From: an uncultured Lachnospiraceae bacterium
GTDB lineage: Bacteria > Bacillota > Clostridia > Lachnospirales > Lachnospiraceae
Length of the DNA: 64,000 bases
Assembly: GCA_910580195.1 (NCBI GenBank)
Contig: CAJTWA010000012.1
Location: 1 to 64,000, forward strand
Direction of reading: 5' to 3'
Part shown: in pieces, positions 23,791 through 33,678 of the stretch
How positions within the stretch are numbered: the stretch's first letter is position 1
Layout of the letters: the number at the start of each line of letters is the position of its first letter
Translations under genes and position numbers: made by a program
The notes under the pieces: generated by a model
Seen by the model: only the letters and a program-made list of their open reading frames with translations
Told to the model about the DNA's origin: nothing
The model's database searches: none

Positions 23791-25830
23791 TCACTTCCTG
23801 CTCCCTGTAAACAAACAGCCTGCCCCAAAATAGTAGCAAAGCCACAAAGGATGCCCAAATGCCACAAATTCCAAATTTCCATAGATGCCAAACATAGTAA
23901 ACAAAATCCCTACCATGCATATCCATGCATACGCAGCCCCTTCCTTAGCATGCCCCATTTTCCGAAAACAAAATTGCGCCCCCTCTGCCAAAAGGCATAT
24001 TTGGTACAGCACATACGGCACTAGCAGAAACAGCCCGTATTTATATGATATATACAAATAGCCATTGTTTGGAAGGGCATAACTGCGGAATACTTTCAGC
24101 CTGTCCCCACTGTTGCCCAGCAGGTTCCACTTACGGATATAGTTTCTCCATACTGCCTGCTGTTCTGTGTCCCCCTCCAATTTCACTCCGTCCATCATGC
24201 CCGGCTCCACGGCATTTAATTCTTCTATCGTTTCATCATCCACACTTGCAATAAGTGTTTCTTTTTTATATTCCACTTCCAATTCCAGAAACAGCGGCAA
24301 ATTTTTTATGGAAATATGGACGATACAGACCATCAAAAACGCCGCCACGCATCCTTGGACTAAATAAGAAAACAGCCGGTACTGCCCTTTCCGCGCAATT
24401 GGAAACAATGTAAATTGCCTTACCGCAAAAATTACTAACAAAATAATTGCCGTCAGGTTGCCTGCCAGATTACCTGCACGGAGCGTAAAAAAGAAAGCAA
24501 CCGCCCCTCCGCATATATTTATCACACAGCTTTGCCGGACATGTTTCCCATTTATGCCTCTCTTTATAGCTATATCCATCTTAACCAAAAATACACTTAA
24601 CATAAGAACTGCATAGGCAGAAAATTCCTCTGGCGTACAAAATATCCCATTATAATGGACGGCAGGTTTTTTTACACGGAACAGCATGCAATAGGGAACT
24701 GCAACCCAGAAAGTCTTTCCCAATGCATCTATCATATTATATACCATCTGCTCCTTTTTTTCCATATTCCCCCAAATAAACAAGAAAAAGCCGCCCCCTG
24801 AAACCATGGCAATCCCAACCATCCCAAATTCTTTTTTTACAAAAAAATCAGAAATTGCCACGCCTATCCACAGGATCAGCCATGCGGCTGCCAAAGGTTT
24901 CTTCCAACTGACCATACGTAACGGCCTTTCCCAAGAAACGGCTCCAATAACTGCAAGCAGCAAAAAACATGCATACAAATGATAGCGGTATAAATCCTTA
25001 TCCCTATCCCAGCCTAATACATTTCCAGCAACCATAAGCACAAACAGGATGCTGAACAAAAATACACGCAGCCTATTTTTACTATTTTTCCTTATCCTGC
25101 ATGATATATGCTGTGCTGTCCCTTCCATAAATAATTGGTAGATATATTGCAAAAGTTCTGTTAGACATACATAGAGGCTTACAGCCTTCCGCCTTAATGC
25201 AAATTTTCCACCTGCCTTATTCCAAAAAACAAGGATACAGGCACAAACGGCAAGATATCCTGCAAATGCTATGCTAAAAAGTTTTGCAAAGCGCCTGCTT
25301 GTATAGCCTAAAGCTTTTTCCCGGATCTGCATGGATTGGATGGAAATAAACTGCCCTTTGGCATCTAATATCCGGATACCAATCCTGTACATTGGGAGTT
25401 CTTCCGGCAATAGAATGATATTTTCACCCTTATGCAATAAAACTGGCTGTTCCCCAATTTGCTGGTTCATGGCATTGTAGTAGATTACACGCCCCTGTAG
25501 TTCAGGCAAACCCATCTCTGAAACAGTAAGATACAGATAACCCCAGCATTGTTCCTTGCCATCCAATAAATACTTTTCCAAGGCATGGTTATTTTGCAGC
25601 CAAAAGCCTTTGGTAGTTTCATCGTATAGCCAGCCTTTTGACGTTTTTTTTAAGTCCTTCTGGGAAAAATCATAGACATTGCCTGTGTCAAGAAAACTGT
25701 TGATATGGATTCCACCGCCAATATACATCATTGCAGCCATAATGCTTAATAAAATTCCGGCAAATATGGCTGTAAATGCCCTGATAGCTAGAATACTTTT
25801 TTTGTTTTGTCCTTTCCCTCTTTTCTCCAT
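23791..25830 (-). CDS. polymerase/O-antigen-ligase-like membrane protein A
   Basis: 679 residues, one N-terminal helix, an extracytoplasmic segment (about 45-165), then many membrane helices with a polar loop near 520-590. The stretch PNNGYLYISYKYG corresponds to the HNxxL-type motif of Wzy/WaaL polymerase-ligases. It has the same layout as the next gene (25881-27872), with which it shares ISKFF/WGNMEKK-Q-MV and N-terminal features, so they are paralogues. It would polymerise or ligate lipid-linked repeat units outside the membrane. Its place after a priming transferase supports this. Confidence 0.7.
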   Translation of the reverse strand: MEKRGKGQNKKSILAIRAFTAIFAGILLSIMAAMMYIGGGIHINSFLDTGNVYDFSQKDLKKTSKGWLYDETTKGFWLQNNHALEKYLLDGKEQCWGYLYLTVSEMGLPELQGRVIYYNAMNQQIGEQPVLLHKGENIILLPEELPMYRIGIRILDAKGQFISIQSMQIREKALGYTSRRFAKLFSIAFAGYLAVCACILVFWNKAGGKFALRRKAVSLYVCLTELLQYIYQLFMEGTAQHISCRIRKNSKNRLRVFLFSILFVLMVAGNVLGWDRDKDLYRYHLYACFLLLAVIGAVSWERPLRMVSWKKPLAAAWLILWIGVAISDFFVKKEFGMVGIAMVSGGGFFLFIWGNMEKKEQMVYNMIDALGKTFWVAVPYCMLFRVKKPAVHYNGIFCTPEEFSAYAVLMLSVFLVKMDIAIKRGINGKHVRQSCVINICGGAVAFFFTLRAGNLAGNLTAIILLVIFAVRQFTLFPIARKGQYRLFSYLVQGCVAAFLMVCIVHISIKNLPLFLELEVEYKKETLIASVDDETIEELNAVEPGMMDGVKLEGDTEQQAVWRNYIRKWNLLGNSGDRLKVFRSYALPNNGYLYISYKYGLFLLVPYVLYQICLLAEGAQFCFRKMGHAKEGAAYAWICMVGILFTMFGIYGNLEFVAFGHPLWLCYYFGAGCLFTGSRK

Positions 25831-25880
25831 CCTGTCTTTTCCTAATAACCTTATCTTTATTAATTATCCCTTTCTGTGCT

Positions 25881-27872
25881 CTAGAAAGTTTCTTCCGTGG
25901 TTAAACATGCTTCATTTCTTAAGGACGTTTCCGGTTTTTCTAAAAGTAAACCAGTACTAAAATACATTGCAAACCATGCTTCATATTGAAATGGATACTC
26001 CAAATTATCTAAAAATAAAAATGGGAATATACTTATAATCAATAGCAACGGAAAGCCAGCATATTTGTCCACATCCCTCTTACACTTAAAATAGCGATAT
26101 CCATAAACCATATAATAAAATAGATAAAACAAATATGGTATTTCACTTAACACCCCATATTGGTAGGCAATGGACAAAAAACCGTTATGTGGGGGATATT
26201 TCCTTCCATTAATAACAGCCCGGAACTCATGTCCCCAGAAATTCATCTGCCGCAAATAGGCTTTCCAGTAAACAATCCTTCCTGAAGTAAAATCATCCAA
26301 TGACCTTGACTGTAACAGTTTTTGTAAAATTTTATCACTTGGGAACTGAACTGCTTTTGCATAAAGAGCGAATAGCCCTCCCTGCTTCTTTTTCATATTT
26401 CCATCTGATACATTTTCTACATTATCCTGAACTGGAAAAACATTTAATCCAGCCTGTATCAAAGCCATTCCGACTATAACGAAAAGAAAAAGTACAAGCC
26501 CCATAAAAATCTGCTTACTTCTTTTTTTTAATTTTTTTCTGCGTAATACAATATACCCAAATATTAATATAGCCAGGCAGACCCCTCCTAATACCGAGCG
26601 GCATTGTGTTTTCCAAACTAAACAAACTGTAATGCCCAGCCCCATAGCTGAAAAGGCTTTTGAAAAAATTTTTTCTTCCTTTTCATTTACAAGCTCTGCG
26701 AAAAAAACACAAAAAGGCACTAGCGTATACATTGCAAGTGTATTCGGATTCCGGAAAAATCCTTGATATACATAACCTGAGTTCTCTGGATAAAATAGGC
26801 AGAGATTGGTTACACTAAGCCAGAATTCCAACTTTACTGCAAAACATAAATCATGAACCATCTCCTGTGGCTTTTCCATATTTCCCCACACAAAAAAGAG
26901 AAAACCAAACACCAAAAGATATATTATCCCAATGTCTGCACGTTTTGGAACCACCAGAAAAGAAATCACCATACAAACAGCCAGCCAAAACCAACTTAAT
27001 GCAAACGGATGCCCCCAGTCCCTTAATTTTCTCCGCTTTTCTAGCGAAAGCAATGCCACTGCCACTAAAATCACACAGTATATTTTTATATTCCTACTTA
27101 AATCCTGCCGACTTACCCCTGACCTTTCCTCATAATTCATAAAACTTATGAAGGAAAAAAGTAACGCTTTCCTACAAAAAGATACTATTTTTTTCGGGAG
27201 TATTTTACTTCCCACTTTCTCGGAAACTTGCAAAAAAACTTTTTGTATATTATCTATAAGCACAGTATTAGATAGGCTGATATTCTTTCTTCCAAGTATC
27301 CATCTAGCCCAAAACAGAACCACAATACAGCATAAAAAACCCAACAAACTGACAAACCAAAATGTCCTGCTATTCCATTCTGTGATATTTTCCCTATATT
27401 GTATCGACTTCACGCCATATGACAGCCCTTGCTTTTGATACATTTTCATATACAAAGTATTGGCAGTTATCCCAGTAACATCAAGGATGTTTTTCCCGTT
27501 TACCAGCTTCATTGGAACTTCTCTAACCAATGATTCACCTGAGTAAAACTGGAATAAGACATCTATATCCGGGGAACTGATACTTTCCAATTCAAAAACA
27601 AAATAATTATAATCTTTCAAATTGGTTGGCAATATCCAGTATTGGTTTGCTTCCTCTTGTTGTACTTCTACCATCTTAGTTTCATTATTATATACAATCC
27701 CTGTCCCCTGTGAAAGCCAAAACGTAAATTCCTCATATACCTTACCCACATCATAAAAGGCATCAACACTCCATGACTTACTCATATACCTTCCTGAGAA
27801 AGCCATGCCCAGAATAATCCCTGCCAACAATATAACAATCGTACTTTGTTTCCGTTTTGCTGTACTGCCCAT
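25881..27872 (-). CDS. polymerase/O-antigen-ligase-like membrane protein B
   Basis: 663 residues, paralogue of the downstream gene. N-terminal helix (about 13-30), extracellular jelly-roll-like segment (40-165), multi-helix core with WGNMEKPQEMVHDL and PHNGFLSIAYQYG, the Wzy/WaaL-type motif with His. Start taken at the ATG with AGGA 7 nt upstream. Two polymerase-like genes side by side may serve two linkages, or one may act as ligase. The DNA is more AT-rich than its neighbours. Confidence 0.7.
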   Translation of the reverse strand: MGSTAKRKQSTIVILLAGIILGMAFSGRYMSKSWSVDAFYDVGKVYEEFTFWLSQGTGIVYNNETKMVEVQQEEANQYWILPTNLKDYNYFVFELESISSPDIDVLFQFYSGESLVREVPMKLVNGKNILDVTGITANTLYMKMYQKQGLSYGVKSIQYRENITEWNSRTFWFVSLLGFLCCIVVLFWARWILGRKNISLSNTVLIDNIQKVFLQVSEKVGSKILPKKIVSFCRKALLFSFISFMNYEERSGVSRQDLSRNIKIYCVILVAVALLSLEKRRKLRDWGHPFALSWFWLAVCMVISFLVVPKRADIGIIYLLVFGFLFFVWGNMEKPQEMVHDLCFAVKLEFWLSVTNLCLFYPENSGYVYQGFFRNPNTLAMYTLVPFCVFFAELVNEKEEKIFSKAFSAMGLGITVCLVWKTQCRSVLGGVCLAILIFGYIVLRRKKLKKRSKQIFMGLVLFLFVIVGMALIQAGLNVFPVQDNVENVSDGNMKKKQGGLFALYAKAVQFPSDKILQKLLQSRSLDDFTSGRIVYWKAYLRQMNFWGHEFRAVINGRKYPPHNGFLSIAYQYGVLSEIPYLFYLFYYMVYGYRYFKCKRDVDKYAGFPLLLIISIFPFLFLDNLEYPFQYEAWFAMYFSTGLLLEKPETSLRNEACLTTEETF

Positions 27873-27896
27873 AAGCACTTCCTATCCTAACAATTT

Positions 27897-28062
27897 CTAG
27901 TGTGCTGACCGGATTATATTTAAGTAAAATCACACCGGATATCTGTTCCTCTGCAAGGAGGATTTTCGACGGCGTAGCGGTGGCTACGACTAGAAAATCT
28001 AACGTGGCAGATGAGCAGATAGACAGTGAATTTGCCTAAATATAATTCGGCCAGCACACTAG
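27897..28062 (+). mobile_element. 166-bp MITE-like element
   Basis: Terminal inverted repeats of 26 bp (27897-27922 and 28037-28062) matching at 24 positions, beginning CTAGTGTGCTG. The interior contains nested palindromes (CGTAGC-ggtg-GCTACG inside GATTTTC/GAAAATC), so the whole element folds on itself. It has no reading frame. The ends CTAG may include the target duplication. A left-half copy lies at 61121-61212. It sits between the priming transferase and polymerase genes and may affect read-through. Confidence 0.7.
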
Positions 28063-28162
28063 TATCCCATATAATATTAAAATAACAGTTACAACATATT
28101 TATCAAAGCGTATGTTCCACAAACAAGCACAATAGAAGGTATGCTGTGTCCCATACCAACCT

Positions 28163-29524
28163 TTATTTCTTCACCGCCGTCACCTGCCCCTTCTCAATCC
28201 CTTCCGTATTCTCCTTCTGGAAGATAATCTTAAAGGTCATCAGCATCAACTTCAAATCCTGCCAAGCCGAATAATTCTCAATATACGTCAAATCCAGCTT
28301 CAGCTTATCATACGGCGTCGTATTATATTTCCCATATACTTGGGCATACCCGGTAAGGCCTGCCTTGACTTTCAGCCGGAAACTGAATTCGGGTATGATG
28401 GCTTCATACTCTTTGGCAATGCTCTCCCGCTCTGGCCGTGGCCCCACGAAGGACATTTCCCCTTTCAGGATATTGAAAATCTGCGGGAGCTCGTCAAAGT
28501 GGGTGCGCCGGATAATCCTCCCCACCGGGGTGATGCGGTCGTCGTCCTTCTTGGCAAGCTGGGCGCCGTCCCGCTCGGAATCTATCCGCATGCTGCGGAA
28601 CTTAATAATCTGGAAGGGTTCGCCGTCCCGGGTCAGGCGTTCTTGGGTATAGAACACCGGCCCCTTGTCATAAAACTTAATGCAGGCCCCAATCAGAAGC
28701 AGGATTGGGGAAGAAACCACAATGGCAAGGAGCGAAAATACAATGTCCATAGCCCGTTTCACAAACCGCTGCTCAATGGTAAGGCCCCGGTTCCGGGACA
28801 GCATCAGCGGGGAGTCAAACAAATGGATGTGCTCCGTGCCCATTAAAATAATATCTGAAATCTTCGGCGTAATATATGTCCTTTTATTTTGGTCAAAGCA
28901 AAATTTTAAAATGGGATTGCGCATACTGGTGGGCAAGTCGCAGAGCACCACCGCCTCATATTCCAATATCCTTGTATACAGTTCCTCATACCCAAGATAC
29001 ACGCTGGCCGTGGCACAGACATTGTATTTGTCCCGGCGGGAATTGATTTTGCGGATTAATTCATCCGGGGAGCGTTTCCCATAAATGACAATCATCTTTT
29101 TCGGCGGGTACAGCCTCGTGTATGCAAACCGCACCAGATAGACCCCCGGCAAGATCACAAGGTATTCTGCCCCTGTCAGCACAACAATGGGGTGGGCTGG
29201 CATATAGTCGTTGGCTACGAGACAGACTTGCAGGTATCCAACCACATTGGCGCAGAAAATTGAAAGGATCTGGGACAGGCAGACATCCGTAATCCGCAGG
29301 TATCCAATGCGGTAGCCCCCGAAAGTCCTTGTAAAGAAATACATAATCAGCGCGTAAATACCAATGACAGCCCAGTTCCCCCGGTTCCACGGGCGGTTGG
29401 CTTTTTCCAACATGGGGTAATATATGATATACCAAGTATAGGCAAACATCGCCGCTTCGATTGCCAGCATCACATAATTTGCCGTCAAATTCAATAAATG
29501 CTTATACTGCTCTCTTTTCCTCAT
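28163..29524 (-). CDS. polyprenyl-phosphate sugar-1-phosphate transferase (priming enzyme)
   Basis: 453 residues of the WbaP/CpsE/EpsL class. Five N-terminal helices (about 10-150), a soluble linker, then the catalytic bacterial sugar transferase domain (260-450): KRAMDIVFSLLAIVVSSPILLL, GPVFYTQER, IKFRSMR, RRTHFDELPQIFNILKGEMSFVGPRPE and GLTGYAQVYG. It starts repeat-unit synthesis by moving a sugar-1-P from UDP-sugar to undecaprenyl phosphate. A consensus promoter lies about 115 bp upstream. Confidence 0.95.
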   Translation of the reverse strand: MRKREQYKHLLNLTANYVMLAIEAAMFAYTWYIIYYPMLEKANRPWNRGNWAVIGIYALIMYFFTRTFGGYRIGYLRITDVCLSQILSIFCANVVGYLQVCLVANDYMPAHPIVVLTGAEYLVILPGVYLVRFAYTRLYPPKKMIVIYGKRSPDELIRKINSRRDKYNVCATASVYLGYEELYTRILEYEAVVLCDLPTSMRNPILKFCFDQNKRTYITPKISDIILMGTEHIHLFDSPLMLSRNRGLTIEQRFVKRAMDIVFSLLAIVVSSPILLLIGACIKFYDKGPVFYTQERLTRDGEPFQIIKFRSMRIDSERDGAQLAKKDDDRITPVGRIIRRTHFDELPQIFNILKGEMSFVGPRPERESIAKEYEAIIPEFSFRLKVKAGLTGYAQVYGKYNTTPYDKLKLDLTYIENYSAWQDLKLMLMTFKIIFQKENTEGIEKGQVTAVKK

Positions 29525-29636
29525 ACCCTATCCTCTGCTTGGGGGCACAGCCTTTCCTGCTTTCCGCAACTCAGGCTGTACACCTTTTTTCATCCGTTCT
29601 TTGGTTCCCTGCCTCCCTATCAGCAGGATTTCTTCT

Positions 29637-29664
29637 ATTATAATCTTTGGGTCCGAATTGTCAA
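29637..29664 (-). promoter_or_regulatory. promoter of the priming-transferase gene
   Basis: Minus-strand TTGACA (29659-29664), 16-nt spacer, TATAAT (29637-29642). Both hexamers are perfect consensus. The leader to the ATG at 29524 is about 105 nt. Confidence 0.65.
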
Positions 29665-30487
29665 ATAAAAAACCAATTTTTTCCATCAGCCGCGGCCAGA
29701 GCCATTTGGCGGCTTTCCGCAAACATGGACAAATATTTTATAATCTAGGTTCCCGCTGCCCTCCCCAAAACGGAGGAAAAACAGGGGATTTCCTTTTATG
29801 AAAATATAACTCTTCCTATTTTCCTTACTAATTCCGCATTTTGAATAAAAATTATGTTTGCATTTAATTTTTATGCGCAGACGCTTTAGATTCTGGCAAA
29901 GCACGTAATGCAGCATGCCATCGGCCAAATTGATATTGTGCCGGCCTTTCTAACAGTGTCCCCATTTCTTCTGTTCCAATTCGGGAAGAACCGTGGTTTT
30001 CCCTTTAGGGCAAAGATATTCCATGGAAATATTCTCCTTATCTGGCGCTTCATGGAAATTTTTCTTTGGATGGAGTTCCTTGGAATCCCTACCCATCCGC
30101 TGGGCTTCATAGAATTTTTTCTTTGGATGGAGTTCTGTGGAATCCCTATCCATCCGCCGGGCTTCCCCGGGAAATTTTCTTTGGGACGAAATACCGCAGA
30201 AAATAAATTTTTCATTGCTATTTGTGCCTAAGCGGAACGGAAGGAATTAATAATTACCATGGAGTGGCTGGCCCTATCTCCCGTAAGTATACCATCTTTC
30301 GTAAGAATAAGCAAATTTTACCATATTTATAAAAAATTAGGAATTTCTTAACAATTTCAAGTGAAATATTCCATTGTTTTTTTCCTGCAATTATGATACC
30401 TTTATTATTAATTCAAAATAGTTTTGATATTTTTGCTTTTATGTAGAAATATTAATTCTACATTTATTTTTAAGGGAGGTCATAATT
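29665..30487. other. long non-coding spacer
   Basis: About 820 bp without a convincing gene. Open frames exist on both strands around 29890-30230, but they are produced by a tandem repeat whose 57-bp length is a multiple of three, so they persist on both strands without proving coding. The right part is AT-rich and holds the upstream region of the rightward secreted-protein gene. Confidence 0.6.
30048..30215 (+). repeat. 57-bp tandem repeat, three units
   Basis: Units begin at 30048, 30105 and 30162 with CTTC and share TTTCTTTGGATGGAGTTC-like and CCATCCGC words; the third unit is diverged. The spacing is exactly 57 bp. No gene end was identified within it, unlike several other repeats in this window. 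Confidence 0.75.
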
Positions 30488-31195
30488 TTGAAAAAAGCTA
30501 TGAAAAAAACAATTTCAACGTTCCTAGCATTTACCATCCTGCTGGCAGGAATCCTTTTCGTCCCGCAGCCGGGGACAGCGGCAGAAGCTGCATCCTCTTA
30601 TTATCTGCCCAGTTCTTACCGGAACATGACATTTTTTTGCGTGCCGGATGATTTGCCTGCCACCTATGTGACTTTAAAGGTTTACCAGAAAGGCACGTTC
30701 AAAAAGCCAAAGGCCTCTTCCATCAAATATTTAGACAGCAGCGACAGGTCTGTTGCAAGGCCCTATATTGACAAAGCCGGCGATATCCGGGTTTACTTTT
30801 TTAAGAAAACGGGGACTGCAACCATTTCTTTCCAAATCGGAAAGCAGGCCTTAAAGTCCAAAATTACCATAAAGCCATACAGCAGCCCTTTGAGCAAATT
30901 TAAAGTAGGCGGGAAAAACTTTGCGTCCCGGTTTTCCTCTTCCACAGAATGTAATTTCTTCCATGAAAACGAGCTGAGCAACCAAAATGTTTCCATTAAG
31001 GCTGCCAAGGGCTGGAGGATTTCTTCCATGAAAATGAAGTATGGTTCCGGCACCTTTGAAATTGGTTCCTGCAAGAAAACCTCCTTTTCCAAAAGGGTGA
31101 CTTTTGATGGGGATGCAGATTACATTTCCCTCACCATGTACCATGCCAAGTCGAAGGCATATGTCACGCTGACTTGGAATTGCATCAAAGAATAG
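30488..31195 (+). CDS. small secreted protein, unknown function
   Basis: 235 residues with a clear signal peptide (Lys-rich start, hydrophobic core, cleavage near AEAA-SS around 36) and a mature domain rich in Lys, Ser and aromatic residues (PSSYRNMTFFC, YISLTMYHAKSKAYVTLTWNC). The pattern suggests a beta-sandwich with two possible disulfide cysteines. The start is the TTG at 30488, with GGGAGG 8 nt upstream; the ATG four codons later is less well placed. One of only two genes transcribed rightward. It converges on the transglutaminase-like gene and ends in a strong hairpin terminator. I recognise no family. Confidence 0.8.
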   Translation: MKKAMKKTISTFLAFTILLAGILFVPQPGTAAEAASSYYLPSSYRNMTFFCVPDDLPATYVTLKVYQKGTFKKPKASSIKYLDSSDRSVARPYIDKAGDIRVYFFKKTGTATISFQIGKQALKSKITIKPYSSPLSKFKVGGKNFASRFSSSTECNFFHENELSNQNVSIKAAKGWRISSMKMKYGSGTFEIGSCKKTSFSKRVTFDGDADYISLTMYHAKSKAYVTLTWNCIKE

Positions 31196-31233
31196 GCCTG
31201 TGAAAAAACAGCAGCAAATTTTCATAGAAAACC

Positions 31234-31286
31234 AGAACTACAGGATATGGCAAGCCAACTATCACCATATCCTGTAGTTCTTTTTC
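31234..31286 (+). terminator. strong intrinsic terminator between convergent genes
   Basis: A perfect 17-bp stem (31234-31250 pairing 31265-31281) with a 14-nt loop, followed by TTTTT. It ends the rightward secreted-protein gene. On the opposite strand the stem is followed by GGTTTTC, so it may also stop the leftward transcript. Confidence 0.85.
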
Positions 31287-33678
31287 ACTTACGGACCCGC
31301 AGTGATTTCACCTTGCTCCATGCACCGTACACCTTGCCCTTCTTAGAATCCAACTTGTAGGCCCTGATTTTTACATAGTATCTCTTGCCCTTTGTGAGCT
31401 TTGACAAAGTCTTGCTGGTGGACGTGGTGGTGGTTGTTTTATAGGATTTCATTTTTGAGTTTGCTGCATAGCGGATTTGGTATCCTTTTGCCCCGTCCAC
31501 TTTCTTAATGGAAACTTTTATCTTTTTCCCGGAAACATTGGTAAGCTTTTTCACGGAGGCTTTGTCTACGCTGACTCTCTTCCACTTTGCATAAAGGGTC
31601 ATGCTTTTTGTTACTTTATTGTCAAAATTCCATTTGGTTTTCAGGCTTGGGCTTGTATACCAGCCTGCAAATGTGTATTTGCTGCGCTTGGGTGCGGATG
31701 GCTCCTTCACTTTCTTATTTGGGAGCACCTGTTTGGAAGATACCTTGCTGCCGCCTCTGGAATCGAATTTTACAGTATATTTTTTCACGGATTCCGTAAC
31801 GGTTTTGCTGTCCCACATGGTATCGCGGACTGCCATCGCCTTTACCGTGGTATTGTATTCAATTTCAAAAGGCTCTGTATACAGATAGCTTCTGGAGGAT
31901 GCAGAGGAAGGGTCTACCCCATCCAGTGTAAAGTAAATATCTGCACCCGGCGTAGAAGTCGTAAGGGTAATCCAGACGCTTTCGCTCCCATTGTAACGGG
32001 AAACTTTGGGGGTTGCCACCTTTGCGCTAGACGCAGGGGTGAAAATTGTCCCAATGGACTTTGAAGTCGCCCCGGAATCTTGGGTTGCATCCGGCAAAAG
32101 TTTCAGGTAAAAGTATTCCGTCTGATGGTAGCCGCTGTTTTTATCCAGTTTTGTCCCCCGGATCATAGCGGTACTGCGGTTAAAATAATCATAAACGGCT
32201 GGGCCATATCCCGGCAGTTCCCCGTCGGTGTCGTCCCAAGTACAGTCGATGTTGTACCAAGAGTCATTCAGGGAAACCATGTTCCATGCATGGGCCTCGC
32301 TTGTTACGCTTATGGTATCTACCCCCGCCCCGTTCATCAGCATGGTAAATGCCTTGGTGTATCCGGCGCATACGGTGTAATCTTCACAAAACACGCTGTA
32401 GGCGCTCTGGTGGTATTTGCTGTATGGGGTTGAATTTTCTATATTATTTAAATCAAAACCGGGATCGTACATGATTTTCTGGCAAATCAGGTCGTGGGCT
32501 ATCTTGGCTTTCTCCACATCGGTTTTCCCTGCTGCAATCTTGGAGCCCATGGCGTCCATTTGGGCTTTCATTTTGGCAGTGGCCGCTGCCCTGCTGCTGC
32601 CGCTGGCAAACTCGTCATATACCATCGGGAGCATCAGCCTCTCCCCCGTCCGGGTGTCTGTGCCCATCAGATAGCCGTTTCCAATAAAATAATATTGGGG
32701 GTTGGAATAGCAGAACAGCAAGAATACATTTGCCGCTTCTTCTTGGGATAAATTATACAGGGAATATGACACTTCCCCTGCATAGTAATAACGTTCCAGC
32801 CGCCCAAAATCATTCGGCACATCTGCTACCTCTGCATTTTGGCTGCCCGTCAGATAACCCCGGACGCCTGCCTCCAGCGCATCCCAGAAATTCCGCGCCC
32901 GCTGGCTTAACCGGTTATAAATATAATTGGACGAATAGACATCCCAAGAGGAATCGTATTTCCGGGAACCCAAAATCTTTGAGTAATAGGAAAGATCGGA
33001 CTGCGCCTTTTCATCTACCGTCACGCCCAGTTCTGCCAATTGTTCGGAAGAAATCTCCACCGCCTTCGGGCGTACCATCCCGCCCATTGGCAGCTCCCGT
33101 CCTTCCTGCGGCTGCTCTTCTATGGCTTCGCCTTCACCGGAAAGCGCTTCTGGCTCCCCAGATTGTACGGCTTCTAAGCTATCGGAATCCGGCTCCCCAG
33201 ACTGCAGTGATTCTAAGGCATCGGAATCCAGTGCTCCAGATTGCTTGGTTTCTGGCCTATTCGTATCTGGCTGTGCATCTTCTGGCCTATTGCTTTCAGA
33301 TCCATCGGTATCTGGCTGTGCATCTTCCGGCCTGTTGCTTTCAGGTTCATTGGCATCTGGCTGTGCATCTTCTGGCCCATTGCTTTCGGAGCCTTCCTGC
33401 TCTTTACCCTGTTCCTCATCTTGGATTTCCCTTTCCGGCAATTCTTCCAGCAGGCCCTCTGCCTGCGGGCCATTTTCATCCGCCAAGCCATCCTGCAGGC
33501 CCTCTGCCTGTGGGCCATCTTCATCCGCCAAGCCATCCTGCAGGCCCTGTGTTCCTAAGGCTTCTGTCTGGGCTGCAGCTGTATTTCCCACATTTCCTGA
33601 CGCGGCAAATGCCTCTGCCGGAACCATGGAACATGCCATGATCCCTGCTAGGAAAAATGATAATATCCGTTTTCTCAT
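31285..33678 (-). CDS. secreted transglutaminase-like protein with repeats
   Basis: 797 residues. Signal peptide (1-27), then a low-complexity acidic region (45-195) with repeats of the QDGLADE-GPQAEG and ESNRPEDAQPD kinds. A transglutaminase-like cysteine-protease domain (about 300-490) has Cys437 in VCAGYTKAF, His463 in EAHAW and Asp478 in NIDCTWDD. It is followed by a chitobiase C-terminal-like segment (ADIYFTLDGVDPS), one InlB/Flg_new repeat (FAGWYTSPSLKTKWNF) and a fibronectin-III-like end. It probably acts outside the cell or in the wall. AGGTAGGA precedes the ATG. The rmlC gene lies upstream on the same strand. Confidence 0.85.
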   Translation of the reverse strand: MRKRILSFFLAGIMACSMVPAEAFAASGNVGNTAAAQTEALGTQGLQDGLADEDGPQAEGLQDGLADENGPQAEGLLEELPEREIQDEEQGKEQEGSESNGPEDAQPDANEPESNRPEDAQPDTDGSESNRPEDAQPDTNRPETKQSGALDSDALESLQSGEPDSDSLEAVQSGEPEALSGEGEAIEEQPQEGRELPMGGMVRPKAVEISSEQLAELGVTVDEKAQSDLSYYSKILGSRKYDSSWDVYSSNYIYNRLSQRARNFWDALEAGVRGYLTGSQNAEVADVPNDFGRLERYYYAGEVSYSLYNLSQEEAANVFLLFCYSNPQYYFIGNGYLMGTDTRTGERLMLPMVYDEFASGSSRAAATAKMKAQMDAMGSKIAAGKTDVEKAKIAHDLICQKIMYDPGFDLNNIENSTPYSKYHQSAYSVFCEDYTVCAGYTKAFTMLMNGAGVDTISVTSEAHAWNMVSLNDSWYNIDCTWDDTDGELPGYGPAVYDYFNRSTAMIRGTKLDKNSGYHQTEYFYLKLLPDATQDSGATSKSIGTIFTPASSAKVATPKVSRYNGSESVWITLTTSTPGADIYFTLDGVDPSSASSRSYLYTEPFEIEYNTTVKAMAVRDTMWDSKTVTESVKKYTVKFDSRGGSKVSSKQVLPNKKVKEPSAPKRSKYTFAGWYTSPSLKTKWNFDNKVTKSMTLYAKWKRVSVDKASVKKLTNVSGKKIKVSIKKVDGAKGYQIRYAANSKMKSYKTTTTTSTSKTLSKLTKGKRYYVKIRAYKLDSKKGKVYGAWSKVKSLRVRK

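Noticed and set aside
29528..29722. Small gene directly before the priming transferase
   Set aside because: The frame covers a consensus promoter (29637-29664), has no ribosome site and no recognisable sequence.
29886..30231. Protein genes on both strands with 19-residue repeats
   Set aside because: The open frames exist because the DNA repeat is 57 bp; there is no ribosome site or recognisable sequence.
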